A stretch of 64,000 nucleotides of DNA, from assembly GCA_025362975.1 (NCBI GenBank), contig JANYES010000022.1:39699-103698 (forward strand), written 5' to 3'. Made by a program: the position numbers and the translations under genes. The notes beneath the pieces were generated by a model, which worked only from the letters and a program-made list of their open reading frames with translations, did not search any database and was not told where the DNA came from. Position 1 is the stretch's first letter, and each line of letters begins with the position of its first letter. This DNA is from Alphaproteobacteria bacterium (GTDB taxonomy: Bacteria > Pseudomonadota > Alphaproteobacteria > Rickettsiales > SXRF01). Below are positions 23,232 to 31,381 of the stretch, piece after piece.

Positions 23232-24356
23232 ATGAAAAACTGGATTGAATTCCCCCGAATCGAAGGCAAATCCTCGCGTCAGGCGCATTGCGACCTGCCG
23301 GAAGGTACGTATGAGCGCGAATTCGGCAAGGACGGGTTTTTCGGCCCGGCGAGCCATTTACACCATGCGAATCCTCCTACGGGCTGGACGTCATGGGAAG
23401 GCGATACCCGCCCGCGGGCTTACGATCTGGTGAAGCTGGAAGGGTTTGGGCCTTCGCCGTGGGATGCCAAGCCGATCTTCCATAATGCGCATGTGCGCAC
23501 GCGCTTCTGGCGCGCCGAAGGGAAAATGGTAAATTTAGTAACCAACGCCGACGGCGACGAGCTGCTGTTCGTGCATGCGGGCAGCGGCGATCTGTTCTGC
23601 GATTTCGGCCATATGGGGTTTTCGGAGGGCGATTACATCATGCTGCCGCGCTCCAGCAAATGGCGTATCGAGTGCGCTGAGCCTTGCGCGTTTTTGATGA
23701 TTGAGGCGACCAATGACGGGTTTCGCCTGCCGGATAAGGGGCTGGTCGGGCCGCATGCGATTTTCGATCCGGCGGTGCTGGAAGTTCCTGCGATTAATGA
23801 GCAGTTTAAGGCCCAGCAGGGTCAGGTGGAAACTAAGGTCGTAATCAAGCGCCACGGGCGTTTTTCGATCGTCACGTTCCCGTTCAACCCACTCGACGCG
23901 GTGGGCTGGCATGGCAATAACCTGCCGGTGAAGGTCAACTGGCGCGATATCCGCCCGCTGATGAGCCCGCGATACCATCTGCCGCCTTCGGCGCATACGA
24001 CGTTCCTTGCGGGGCGTTTCGTGGTGTGCACCTTCGTGCCGCGCCCGATTGAAACCGACCCGGGCGCGCTGAAAGTGCCGTTTTACCATTCCAATAACGA
24101 TTACGATGAAATCATCTTCTACCATAAAGGCAATTTCTTCAGCCGCGATAACATCCATCCCGGCATGGTGACGGTGCATCCGTGCGGGTTTGCGCATGGG
24201 CCGCACCCGAAGGCGTTCAAGGCCAGCCAAACGGCGCCGAAAAAGGAAACCGATGAGGTGGCGGTGATGGTGGATACGCGCGATGCGGTGGAGATGTCCA
24301 GCGAGGCCCAATCGGTTGAATGGGCCGGTTATGTCGATAGTTGGAAAGAGAAGTAA
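23232..24356 (+). CDS. hmgA: Homogentisate 1,2-dioxygenase
   Basis: HmgA cleaves the homogentisate ring to maleylacetoacetate with Fe(II). The protein of 374 residues is of the shorter bacterial form. Typical cupin-region motifs include DELLFVHAGSGDLFCDFGHMGFSEGDYIMLPR, NNDYDEIIFYHKGNFFSRDNIHPG and HPCGFAHGPHPKAF, which together should supply the His/Glu iron ligands. I took the ATG at 23232; an in-frame GTG at 23223 would add three residues. It is downstream of a palindromic operator candidate and upstream of fahA and maiA. Confidence 0.92.
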   Translation: MKNWIEFPRIEGKSSRQAHCDLPEGTYEREFGKDGFFGPASHLHHANPPTGWTSWEGDTRPRAYDLVKLEGFGPSPWDAKPIFHNAHVRTRFWRAEGKMVNLVTNADGDELLFVHAGSGDLFCDFGHMGFSEGDYIMLPRSSKWRIECAEPCAFLMIEATNDGFRLPDKGLVGPHAIFDPAVLEVPAINEQFKAQQGQVETKVVIKRHGRFSIVTFPFNPLDAVGWHGNNLPVKVNWRDIRPLMSPRYHLPPSAHTTFLAGRFVVCTFVPRPIETDPGALKVPFYHSNNDYDEIIFYHKGNFFSRDNIHPGMVTVHPCGFAHGPHPKAFKASQTAPKKETDEVAVMVDTRDAVEMSSEAQSVEWAGYVDSWKEK

Positions 24357-24453
24357 TTTTCTAACCTATTGAAACCCTGCTGGTTATTTGGTGTGGGCAT
24401 CGCTTGGGTCAAATCCGCACTGTATTATTAAAAATTAATCATTATGGCCGTAA

Positions 24454-24781
24454 TCCTTAACTAGCTTTAGGACGCATTATAAAGCTAAAGCGGTGGAAGA
24501 AGACCCCAATGAGGCGATTTTGAACGAAAAGCGCACCAAGGTGGGCACGCAGATCGGCGCGCTGGTCAGCAACCTGAATGTCGACGCGGATAAGCAAATC
24601 GCCGCACTTGTGGGCAGTATGCGCAAGACCTGCGAAAAAAGGAGCATTGCCTGCCCGGACGATCTTGCGGAGCAGGTGACCGTGTTCATGGAAAAAGCCG
24701 CTGGCCAAGGGGCAGCGCGCGAATGCGATTACCGATCTGGTGTTGCAGATTACCGAGCCGGATTTGCGTTATTTGATGTAA
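24454..24781 (+). pseudogene. Broken gene of unknown family between hmgA and fahA
   Basis: One frame open from 24454 reads HYKAKAVEEDPNEAILNEKRTKVGTQIG onward without a convincing start (a GTG at 24493 is possible). Its 3' part loses sense after EQVTVFMEK. The next frame continues with KPLAKGQRANAITDLVLQITEPDLRYLM to TAA 24779-24781, which reads like a natural C-terminus. The break is in an A5 run near 24690. The intact product would be a small cytoplasmic helical protein of about 105 residues. It is either decaying or an assembly indel. Confidence 0.5.
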
Positions 24782-24828
24782 TGTTGTATGTCTTATGACC
24801 ACGTAACGTAGAGCCATAAGGACATATG

Positions 24829-25818
24829 ATGAAACTCGCCTCTCTCAAAAACGGCCGTGACGGCACGCTCATCGTCGTAAGCGCGGACCTCAAACGCGCG
24901 GTCAATGTCGAAGGCACGGTGGAAACCATGCAGGAATTGCTGGAAAACTGGGCCGCGATTGCGCCTGAGCTGGATGAAATTTACGATATGCTCAATGCCG
25001 GGCAGGCCCGCGATGCGTTCGACCTTGATCTGAAAGCCCTCGCCTCCCCTTTGCCGCGCGCCTATCAGTGGCTCGACGGGTCGGCGTATGTGAACCATGT
25101 AGAGCTGGTGCGTAAAAGCCGTGGCGTGGCGATGCCGGAGAGCTTCTGGTCGGACCCGCTGATGTATCAGGGCGGCTCGGACGTGCTGCTGGGCGCGATG
25201 GACGATGTGCCGTTACCCGATGAAAAACACGGGATCGATTTTGAAGCGGAAATCGCGGTGGTGACCGATGACGTGCCGATGGGGGTGACGCCAGAAGAGG
25301 CAGCCAAGCACATCAAGCTGATCATGCTGGTCAACGACGTGTCGCTTCGGTATCTGGCGATGGATGAAATCGCCAAGGGTTTCGGGTTTATGCAGGCGAA
25401 GCCTGCGACGGTGTTTTCGCCGGTGGCGGTGACGCCGGATGCGCTGGGCGATGCGTGGGCCGACGGCAAGGTGAATTTGCCGCTGCTGACCTCGTATAAC
25501 GGTGAGTCGTTCGGCAGGCCCAACGCGGGCGTGGATATGGTGTTCAACTTCCCGATGCTGGTGGCGCATGCGGCGCGCACGCGGTATTTGTCGGCGGGCA
25601 CGATTATTGGCTCGGGGACGGTGTCGAACAAGGATAAATCCGTGGGCTCGTCCTGCATCGTGGAAAAGCGCACCATCGAGAAGCTGGAAACGGGCGATTC
25701 GCATACGCCGTTTATGAAATACGGCGATCGTGTGCGTATTGAGATGATCGGGCTGGATGGCGCGTCCATCTTCGGGGCGATCGACCAGAAGATCGTGCCG
25801 TATGCGCCTAAAGGCTGA
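24829..25818 (+). CDS. fahA: Fumarylacetoacetate hydrolase
   Basis: This enzyme splits fumarylacetoacetate into fumarate and acetoacetate, the last step of tyrosine breakdown. The protein of 329 residues starts MKLASLKNGRDG, typical of bacterial FahA. The metal-binding FAH motifs are GIDFEAEIAVVTDD (Glu-x-Glu) and MLVNDVSLR (Asp), followed by GSGTVSNKDKSVGSSCI. Two ATGs are adjacent (24826, 24829); AAGGA upstream fits the second better. The next gene starts inside its 3' end. Confidence 0.95.
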   Translation: MKLASLKNGRDGTLIVVSADLKRAVNVEGTVETMQELLENWAAIAPELDEIYDMLNAGQARDAFDLDLKALASPLPRAYQWLDGSAYVNHVELVRKSRGVAMPESFWSDPLMYQGGSDVLLGAMDDVPLPDEKHGIDFEAEIAVVTDDVPMGVTPEEAAKHIKLIMLVNDVSLRYLAMDEIAKGFGFMQAKPATVFSPVAVTPDALGDAWADGKVNLPLLTSYNGESFGRPNAGVDMVFNFPMLVAHAARTRYLSAGTIIGSGTVSNKDKSVGSSCIVEKRTIEKLETGDSHTPFMKYGDRVRIEMIGLDGASIFGAIDQKIVPYAPKG

Positions 25819-27328
25819 TCGGGAGACCATCACCCGTTACGCAGGGCTTATTTACCTGCCTATCCTGATCGGCAGCGTGCTGTACGGGTTTTTGCTGTCG
25901 CTGGCGTGGCCGTTGTATCACGACGAAACCATCATCCAGTATATCGCGTGGCGCATCCTGAACGGGGCGGCACCGTACCGGGATATTTTCGAGATGAACA
26001 TGCCGGGCGCGTATGTGCTGCGGGTATTCAGCCTTGTGTTCTTCGGTGAAAGCGACCTTGGCTACCGGCTGTTTGATTTGTATTTCGTGCTGCTGATTGC
26101 GCTTGGGATATTTGCGTTCTGCGGGCGGGCGCTGCTGTATCCTGCGATTGGGGCGCTGTTGTATTTCGCTTACCATTTGTCGTGGGGGCCGCGTACGATG
26201 GGCGAATGCGACATGATGGTGATTCCGTTTTTGATGGGAGCACTTTATGTGTTCCGGGAGTATCTGGAGCGGCCTGAGCGTGTTGGGCTGATGTTTGTGT
26301 TTGGGCTTTGCGCAGGGTATGCGCCGTGGGTCAAGCCCGTGGCGGTGATGCTGCCGGTGATGTGCTATCTGGCGATGGCGGTGCGGCTTGGGATTAACAA
26401 GCAGACAATGATTGCGGGTGTGTACGGCGTGCTGGGCTATCTGGTGCCGGGGGTTTTGCTGAATCTGTGGCTGTTTACCAATGGCGGGTTGGCGGCGTTC
26501 TACGATATTACCTTGCATTTCATTGTCATTTACAAAAATTTCAAGCCGCTGCCGTGGACGTTGGAAACCTGGGTGTCGCTGGCGTTCAACCTGTACTGCG
26601 TGGGGACAATGCTGGTGGTGATGGCGAGGCGCTCGACGCTGAATGCCACGGGTAGAATCGTGCTGGCCATCGGGTTGGTGTATGGGTTGTTGCATTATTA
26701 CGTGCAGGGCAAGGGCTTCTGGTATCACCGCGAGCCGTTGCGCGTGTTTATGTGCCTGTATGCGGCGATGGTGCTGCCGCGGTTGAATTCGAAGCCGTTT
26801 GAGCTGGGGTTGATCCATCTCGCATTTTTCTCGCTGGTGATTTATTTCTCGCCGTTGGAGGAGTTGCAGGACGCCAAGATCAATAATTACCGCAAGGTGT
26901 TCTCGGTCGACATGCGCAAGGGCATTGCCAATGACGTGAACGGCGCGCTGGCGAAGGTGCCGGTGCCTATCCGCAAAGCTTACAATGCGCAGTATCCGGG
27001 GCGCGATATCCAATTCTTCGGGCTGCCGGATAATGAGATGTGGAACACGGCGTTTCATGAGCATTGGGTGCCGCCGACGCGGTTTATCTATCCGTATGGG
27101 CTGTATAACGGGCAAGGATATCTGGCGCAAATCGCGCAGGAATTGTTCGACGGGTTGTCGATGATGAAACCGCCGGTGATCCTGATTCCCTCGCAATCCT
27201 GGCCATATGACGTGCCGGTGACGTACCGCACGATTGACACGGTCGAGCCGTGGAAGGGCTTTTTCAAGGATTATTATCACGTCAGCAAGGAAACCCCGGC
27301 CTACCGGATTTACATAAGGACGCACTGA
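25802..27328 (+). CDS. Polytopic membrane protein resembling ArnT/GT39-type glycosyltransferases
   Basis: The 508-residue product begins at an ATG overlapping the fahA stop. It has about ten membrane helices to roughly residue 375 and a C-terminal periplasmic domain. After the first helix the loop reads PLYHDETIIQYIAWRILNGAAPYRDIFEMNMPG. A D41-E42 pair in this place is the acidic motif of lipid-phosphate-sugar transferases, and the ALxNGxxPYxD pattern is common in this superfamily. The sugar donor and acceptor are unknown. It sits between two tyrosine-degradation genes with no obvious metabolic link. Confidence 0.75.
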   Translation: MRLKADRETITRYAGLIYLPILIGSVLYGFLLSLAWPLYHDETIIQYIAWRILNGAAPYRDIFEMNMPGAYVLRVFSLVFFGESDLGYRLFDLYFVLLIALGIFAFCGRALLYPAIGALLYFAYHLSWGPRTMGECDMMVIPFLMGALYVFREYLERPERVGLMFVFGLCAGYAPWVKPVAVMLPVMCYLAMAVRLGINKQTMIAGVYGVLGYLVPGVLLNLWLFTNGGLAAFYDITLHFIVIYKNFKPLPWTLETWVSLAFNLYCVGTMLVVMARRSTLNATGRIVLAIGLVYGLLHYYVQGKGFWYHREPLRVFMCLYAAMVLPRLNSKPFELGLIHLAFFSLVIYFSPLEELQDAKINNYRKVFSVDMRKGIANDVNGALAKVPVPIRKAYNAQYPGRDIQFFGLPDNEMWNTAFHEHWVPPTRFIYPYGLYNGQGYLAQIAQELFDGLSMMKPPVILIPSQSWPYDVPVTYRTIDTVEPWKGFFKDYYHVSKETPAYRIYIRTH

Positions 27329-27329
27329 T

Positions 27330-27962
27330 ATGAAACTCTATGCCTATTACCGTTCCTCCGCCTCGTATCGCGCGCGTATTGCGCTGAACCTGAAAGGGCT
27401 GGACTATGTGATCGTGCCGGTGAATCTTCTGAAAGCCGAGCAAAAGAGCGAGGCGTATCAGGCGCTGAACCCGCAAGGGCTGGTGCCGCTGCTGGTGGAT
27501 GGTGACGCGTCGGTGTCGCAGTCGATGGCGATACTTGAGTATCTGGAAGAGACCTATCCGGTCCCTGCCCTGCTGCCGCAAAACCGGGCAGAACGGGCGC
27601 AGGTGCGTTCACTGGCGCTGGCCATCGCTTGTGAAGTAGCGCCGCTTTGCAATCTCGGGCCGACGACGTTTTTAGCCGAGCATTTCAATGCGACCGAGGA
27701 GCAAAAAACGCAGTGGATGCATCATTGGTTCAAGAAGGGATTTGACGCCGTGGAGGCAATGCTGGCCAAGAGTTCGGGCAGCTTCTGCCATAAGAGTGAG
27801 CCGGGAATGGCGGATTGTTTCCTCGTGCCGCAGGTGTTTAATGCAGGGCGGTTCAAGTTTGATCTGGCGGCGTATCCCAATGTGCTGCGTGTGTCGGAGA
27901 ATTGCAATAAAATACCGGCGGTTATGGAGGCCCATCCGAGCAAGCAGCCCGATGCGGTGTAA
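27330..27962 (+). CDS. maiA: Maleylacetoacetate isomerase (zeta-class glutathione transferase)
   Basis: MaiA isomerises maleylacetoacetate to fumarylacetoacetate using glutathione. The 210 residues show the zeta-class active-site motif SSASYRARIALNLKG (9-23), NPQGLVPLL and QSMAILEYLEETYP in the thioredoxin-like half. An all-helical C-terminal half (MADCFLVPQVFNAGRFKFDL) follows. It starts 1 base after the preceding stop, so it is co-transcribed with fahA. Confidence 0.95.
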   Translation: MKLYAYYRSSASYRARIALNLKGLDYVIVPVNLLKAEQKSEAYQALNPQGLVPLLVDGDASVSQSMAILEYLEETYPVPALLPQNRAERAQVRSLALAIACEVAPLCNLGPTTFLAEHFNATEEQKTQWMHHWFKKGFDAVEAMLAKSSGSFCHKSEPGMADCFLVPQVFNAGRFKFDLAAYPNVLRVSENCNKIPAVMEAHPSKQPDAV

Positions 27963-28015
27963 CTACTTGCGCGGCAGTCGCGAATCAGGACTCAGAACCC
28001 TTACAGGAGCTTTGC

Positions 28016-29953
28016 ATGTTGACCCGTTTTATTGCTGCGTTTTTCCTTGTTCTTGCTTTTAGTTTTCCGGCGATGGCGGATGAGTCTGTGTATCAGAAGA
28101 TCGTGCAGCAGCCTGGCTGGCTGAACACGTCGCGGGCGCTGACGCAGGACGATTTGAAGGGGCGGATTATCCTGCTCGATTTCTGGACCTATTGCTGCAT
28201 CAACTGCATACAGGTAATGCCGGATTTGCGCTATCTGGAGGATAAGTTCGGCGACGATCTGACCGTGATCGGGGTGCATTCGGCAAAGTTTAAGAATGAG
28301 GGCGACAGCGAGAATATCCGGCAGGCGATCCTGCGAAACGATTTGCGCCATCCGGTGGTCAATGACTTCAATTTTGCGACGTGGAAGGCGTTTGACGTGC
28401 ATGCGTGGCCGACCTTTGTGCTGATTGCGCCGAACGGGGCGATTGAAAAGGCTGTGGGTGGTGAAGGGCATCGGGCAGAGCTGGAAAGCGCGATTGAGGG
28501 GCTTCGCAGCCGCTATGCTGGGAGTATTAATAAGGCGGCGTTGCCGATGGCGCTGGAAAAGAACAAGCAGCCGGAGACGGTTTTGAGTTTCCCGACTAAG
28601 CTTGCAAGCTTTGCCAGCATGTCCGGTATTGCCCAGAATCTCGTGGTGGCCGATACCGGGCATCACCGCGTGTTAACCATGCAACCCACCGATAACGGCA
28701 CCACGCAGGTCGATACAATCATCGGCAGCGGCGTGGAGGGCTTCAAGGATGGCAGTTTCAAAGAGGCGCAGTTCAACCACCCGCAGGGTGTGCTGGCGTC
28801 GATCAATTGGGGCGGCGGGCCGCAACTTATCTACATCGCTGACACCGGAAACCATGCGCTGCGCGTGGCCGATCTTGCGGCCCGCACCGTCACCACTCTG
28901 GCAGGCAACGGCACTCAGGGCCATGACCGGCATGTGGAGAATAAGCCGGGGCTGGAAGCGCAGATGGCTTCGCCGTGGGATATCGCGTTTTATCCGGATA
29001 AGCAGCATGTGGTAGTGACGCAGGCGGGGTTGCATCAACTGTGGAGTTACAATACCGAAACGAAGACAGTGAGTGCCATTGCCGGTAGCGGGAGCGAAAC
29101 GATTACTGACGGGGCGTTCCCGGGCAATGCGCTGGCGCAGCCAAGCGGCGTGTCGGCGCTAGACGGGGTGCTGTATTTTATTGATGCGGAGACGAGTTCG
29201 CTGCGCATGATGTCGGGCGGGAATGTTAAAACGCTGATCGGCACGGGGCTGTTCGATTTCGGGTTTAAGAACGGGGTGCAGGGGGTGGCGCGCATGCAGC
29301 ATCCGCTGGGGTTGGTGGCGACAGCCCAAGGCGAATATGTGGCGGATGCGTATAACCATTCCATCCGATTATTTAACGATGGCAGACTTTCGACATTTGC
29401 CGGGCACGGCGAGCGCGGGCATCGCGACGGTCCAGTGAAAGAAGCCAGATTTAACGAACCGAACGCGGTGATTGCGGTAGGCAAGGCATTGTATGTGGCA
29501 GATACGAATAATAATGCCATCCGCGTGATTGAAGGCGGCAAGGTGTCGACGCTGAAAATCCAGCCGCCTGCTTCGGCGGATGTGCCGGAATTCAGCAAGG
29601 ATGCGTTGCCTAATCTGTCGGTACTTAAGCCGCAGGCGCTGGCGGCGGGCAAGGATATTACGGTGAGGCTGGGATTGCAGGCGGGTTGGCATATCAATGC
29701 CGATGCGCCGAGCAGCCTTGCGCTGTTTGCCATGACGCCGATGCCGCTTGCGGTGGTGTCGTTCGATAAGCAAGCGTTGCAGGCAAGCCATGAGCTGGTG
29801 ATTTCCAAGCTGGAAAAAGGCGAATACCGTTTGCAGGGGACGGTGTATTACTGCGCGGATGCGGCGGGCTCGCAGTGTCTGCTTAAAAGCTTTGACGTGG
29901 AAATTCGTGCGGGTGACATCGCGCAGGCGAGCGTGATGCTGCCGCTGAACTAA
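28016..29953 (+). CDS. NHLRC2-like protein: thioredoxin-like domain plus NHL beta-propeller
   Basis: The 645 residues begin with a signal peptide (LVLAFSFPAMA). A thioredoxin/TlpA-like domain (about 25-165) has the active-site segment LDFWTYCCINCIQVMP (C60, C61, C64). A six-bladed NHL propeller (about 195-530) repeats motifs such as LVVADTGHHRVLTM, LIYIADTGNHALRV and LYVADTNNNAIRVI. A C-terminal beta domain (about 545-645, VRLGLQAGWHINADAPSSLALF) resembles the N-terminal domain of DsbD. The arrangement matches animal NHLRC2 and its bacterial relatives. A periplasmic thiol-redox role is plausible but unproven. The end overlaps convergent rsmD by 4 bases. Confidence 0.88.
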   Translation: MLTRFIAAFFLVLAFSFPAMADESVYQKIVQQPGWLNTSRALTQDDLKGRIILLDFWTYCCINCIQVMPDLRYLEDKFGDDLTVIGVHSAKFKNEGDSENIRQAILRNDLRHPVVNDFNFATWKAFDVHAWPTFVLIAPNGAIEKAVGGEGHRAELESAIEGLRSRYAGSINKAALPMALEKNKQPETVLSFPTKLASFASMSGIAQNLVVADTGHHRVLTMQPTDNGTTQVDTIIGSGVEGFKDGSFKEAQFNHPQGVLASINWGGGPQLIYIADTGNHALRVADLAARTVTTLAGNGTQGHDRHVENKPGLEAQMASPWDIAFYPDKQHVVVTQAGLHQLWSYNTETKTVSAIAGSGSETITDGAFPGNALAQPSGVSALDGVLYFIDAETSSLRMMSGGNVKTLIGTGLFDFGFKNGVQGVARMQHPLGLVATAQGEYVADAYNHSIRLFNDGRLSTFAGHGERGHRDGPVKEARFNEPNAVIAVGKALYVADTNNNAIRVIEGGKVSTLKIQPPASADVPEFSKDALPNLSVLKPQALAAGKDITVRLGLQAGWHINADAPSSLALFAMTPMPLAVVSFDKQALQASHELVISKLEKGEYRLQGTVYYCADAAGSQCLLKSFDVEIRAGDIAQASVMLPLN

Positions 29954-30516
29954 GTGAGTTTCAGGATATTGATAATAGCGCGGCCGTATTTGCGCTCGTC
30001 GACGATTTCAAAAGTTTCGGGGAAGGCGATGGCTTCCTTGGCATCGTGCTCGACGATGACCAGCCCGTCTTCAGCCACCCAGCCGCCCGTGTGCAGGGAT
30101 TTGAGCGCCGGTTCGATCATCTTGCCGAAATAGGGCGGGTCGAGGAAGACCAGCGCGAAGGCTTTGCGGGCTTTGGGCAGTTTGGTGCCATCGGCGAGCA
30201 TGAAATCGACCGCGTCCAGCTCGTTCATTTTGGTGGCGTTGAGGCGGGCGTTAGCGAGTGCGTCGCGTGACTGGTCGATGAAGGTGACGCGCTTGGCGCC
30301 GCGCGAGAGGGCTTCGAGGCCGAAGGCACCGGTGCCGCAGAAGACGTCGAGCACGTCCTTGTCGATGAAGGGATGGCCGTCGGTGACGAGCTTGCCGTGG
30401 GAGAGGATGTTGAAGATGGCTTCGCGGGCGAAATCGGAGGTGGGGCGGACGGTTTCGGCAGCTTCTTTCGCCAGCTCGATTTTACGTCCTCTATGTTTGC
30501 CTGAAATGATGCGCAT
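29950..30516 (-). CDS. rsmD: 16S rRNA (guanine966-N2)-methyltransferase RsmD
   Basis: RsmD methylates G966 of 16S rRNA in the 30S subunit. The 188 residues start MRIISGKHRGRKIE, the family signature. The SAM-binding motif VLDVFCGTGAFGLEALSRGA and the catalytic FLDPPYFG follow. It lies 42 bases downstream of rluB, a common pairing of rRNA-modification genes. Confidence 0.95.
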   Translation of the reverse strand: MRIISGKHRGRKIELAKEAAETVRPTSDFAREAIFNILSHGKLVTDGHPFIDKDVLDVFCGTGAFGLEALSRGAKRVTFIDQSRDALANARLNATKMNELDAVDFMLADGTKLPKARKAFALVFLDPPYFGKMIEPALKSLHTGGWVAEDGLVIVEHDAKEAIAFPETFEIVDERKYGRAIINILKLT

Positions 30517-30558
30517 GGGAGGTACAGTAGCGCGTTTTGCCAGCAGGTTAAAGGGTTT

Positions 30559-31296
30559 TTACAGGGTGATAAACGAGCGTAGCTGCTTGCCGGTGACTTC
30601 CTTGACTTCACCGCTATGCATGGCGCCCAGCTGGAAGGGGCCGTAGGAGACGCGGATCAGACGGCTGACCTGCAGGCCGTAATGCTCGAAAATACGGCGG
30701 ATTTCGCGGTTTTTTCCTTCGCTTAAGGATACTTGCAGCCAGCTGTTGTTGCCTTTCTGGCTTTCGAGCACGATTTCGACACTGCCATACTGCACGCCTT
30801 CGACGATGGCGCCCTGCTTTGCTTCGGTGATCATCGACTCGGTGATGCCGCCGTAGGCGCGCACACGGTAGCGGCGGATCCAGCCGGTGGAGGGCAGTTC
30901 GAGCTTGCGGGCGAGCGTGCCGTCATTGGTGAGCAGCAGCAGGCCTTCGGAGTTGATATCGAGGCGGCCGACGGAAACGACGCGGGGCATGGCCTTGGGC
31001 AGGCGCTCGAAGACGGTGGGGCGACCTTCGGGGTCTTTGTGGGTGGTCATGAGGCCGGCGGGCTTGTGATAGAGCCACAGGCTGGTGGGTTCCTTTGCGC
31101 CGACGGTCTGGCCGTTGACTTCGATCAGGTCTGTTTCGGTGACGTTAAGCGCGGGCGAGGTGATTTTCTTGCCGTTGACTTTGACCTTGCCCATTTCGAT
31201 CCATGACTCTGCCTCACGGCGCGAGCACAATCCGGCGCGAGCCATGCGCTTGGCGATACGCTCGCCGGGAATTTTCGCTTCGTCGGGTTTTGTCAT
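30559..31296 (-). CDS. rluB: rRNA pseudouridine synthase RluB-like
   Basis: This RsuA/RluB-family enzyme makes a pseudouridine in rRNA. The 245 residues have an S4 RNA-binding domain (about 10-70, ERIAKRMARAGLCSRREAESWI) and a catalytic domain whose aspartate lies in VGRLDINSEGLLLLTNDG. REIRRIFEHYGLQVSRLIRVSYGPF is the usual C-terminal motif. RluB (23S U2605) is more likely than RluE or RsuA given the motif set, but the target is inferred. Confidence 0.9.
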   Translation of the reverse strand: MTKPDEAKIPGERIAKRMARAGLCSRREAESWIEMGKVKVNGKKITSPALNVTETDLIEVNGQTVGAKEPTSLWLYHKPAGLMTTHKDPEGRPTVFERLPKAMPRVVSVGRLDINSEGLLLLTNDGTLARKLELPSTGWIRRYRVRAYGGITESMITEAKQGAIVEGVQYGSVEIVLESQKGNNSWLQVSLSEGKNREIRRIFEHYGLQVSRLIRVSYGPFQLGAMHSGEVKEVTGKQLRSFITL

Positions 31297-31381
31297 AAAA
31301 GCTTCACATCATTTCGGGAATTTTGGGGTTACTGATTTATGCGTTACTAAGAACGTATAAACGTCATTAACGGGGGAATAT

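Noticed and set aside
25808..27325. 505-codon minus-strand open frame opposite the glycosyltransferase-like gene
   Set aside because: Arg/His/Gln-rich translation with no domain sense. The plus-strand protein has clear membrane helices and coupled junctions.
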